Below are positions 40,138 through 40,256 of a stretch of DNA of 40,256 bases, piece by piece. Origin of the DNA: a bacterium (GTDB taxonomy: Bacteria > Myxococcota_A > UBA9160 > SZUA-336); assembly GCA_024226335.1 (NCBI GenBank), contig JAAELY010000004.1, positions 1 to 40,256 on the forward strand, in the 5' to 3' direction. A program made the position numbers and the translations under genes. Each line of letters opens with the position of its first letter. The stretch's first letter is position 1. The notes beneath the pieces are model-generated. The model saw only the letters and a list, made by a program, of their open reading frames with translations. It made no database searches and was not told the origin of the DNA.

Positions 40138-40256
40138 TCAGGAGACGGTGCGTTCCACGCCGGCGTGCTTCTCCCATGCGCCGGTCTCGAGCACGTCGGC
40201 GAGCTCGTCGACTGCGTACTCCAACTCGTCGTCCCGCGTGTAGAAGTGCGGCGACA
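40138..40256 (-). CDS. C-terminal end of a class V aminotransferase-like protein, 5' part outside window
   Basis: The minus strand from the window edge encodes SPHFYTRDDELEYAVDELAD, then VLETGAWEKHAGVERTVS, and stops at 40138. The SPHFY start, followed by a helix with alternating acidic and hydrophobic residues, is the usual end of cysteine-desulfurase/isopenicillin-N-epimerase-type PLP enzymes. Only 39 residues are visible, so the assignment rests on this motif. It is convergent with the crotonase. Confidence 0.5.
   Translation of the reverse strand, partial: SPHFYTRDDELEYAVDELADVLETGAWEKHAGVERTVS

Overview
The window is high-GC, densely coded DNA with no rRNA, tRNA, CRISPR or transposase gene that I can see. 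Many genes overlap by 4 bp (ATGA, GTGA or TTGA), which points to tight operons. The contents are a PEP-CTERM surface protein, a PilZ c-di-GMP receptor, an MMPL/RND exporter, CaiB-type CoA-transferase, crotonase and HSL-type hydrolase genes, three TetR regulators and a glycyl radical enzyme. Together they suggest a Gram-negative, metabolically versatile bacterium, perhaps of the Myxococcota or other former deltaproteobacteria. That placement is inference from gene content only.

Layout. 1-1716: 3' part of a double-domain CaiB/BaiF CoA-transferase. 1744-2124 (-): PilZ protein. 2333-12890 (+): a long co-directional cell-surface block with a methyltransferase, a TPP-dependent E1 alpha/beta pair without E2/E3, a UPF0104 flippase-like protein, an extended SDR with an altered YxxxK motif, two related membrane proteins with winged-helix tails, two polytopic membrane proteins (one GT-C-like) and a GT2 glycosyltransferase. 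13178-15254 (+): small membrane protein, saccharopine-dehydrogenase-like oxidoreductase and TetR. 15426-19549 (-): TetR, small alpha/beta-barrel protein, ABC ATPase and FtsX-type permease, with a palindrome inside the TetR promoter. 19893-23841: serine hydrolase, a truncated HAD gene, an AAC(6')-Ib-like acetyltransferase, a membrane-protein remnant, a methyltransferase and a 32-bp-arm palindrome between convergent stop codons. 24008-27116 (+): amidase, split-barrel protein and two GNATs. 27142-31399 (-): MMPL exporter and a TMTC-like membrane glycosyltransferase. 31451-35412 (-): glycyl radical enzyme with its activase. 35599-37471: secreted esterase convergent with a PEP-CTERM protein. 37617-40050: HSL-family hydrolase, TetR and a divergent crotonase. 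40138-40256 (-): C-terminal end of a class V aminotransferase-like protein.

The most unusual system is the glycyl radical pair. The enzyme carries an N-terminal SCP2-like lipid-binding domain ahead of a complete PFL-like domain, with the active-site Cys and glycyl loop intact. This suggests radical chemistry on a hydrophobic, lipid-like substrate. The surface block at 2333-12890 is the second candidate for an undescribed pathway: its orphan E1 pair would make or modify a 2-oxo-acid-derived building block that is then glycosylated and moved across the membrane. The recurrent TetR genes, CoA enzymes and hydrolases fit catabolism of hydrophobic compounds.
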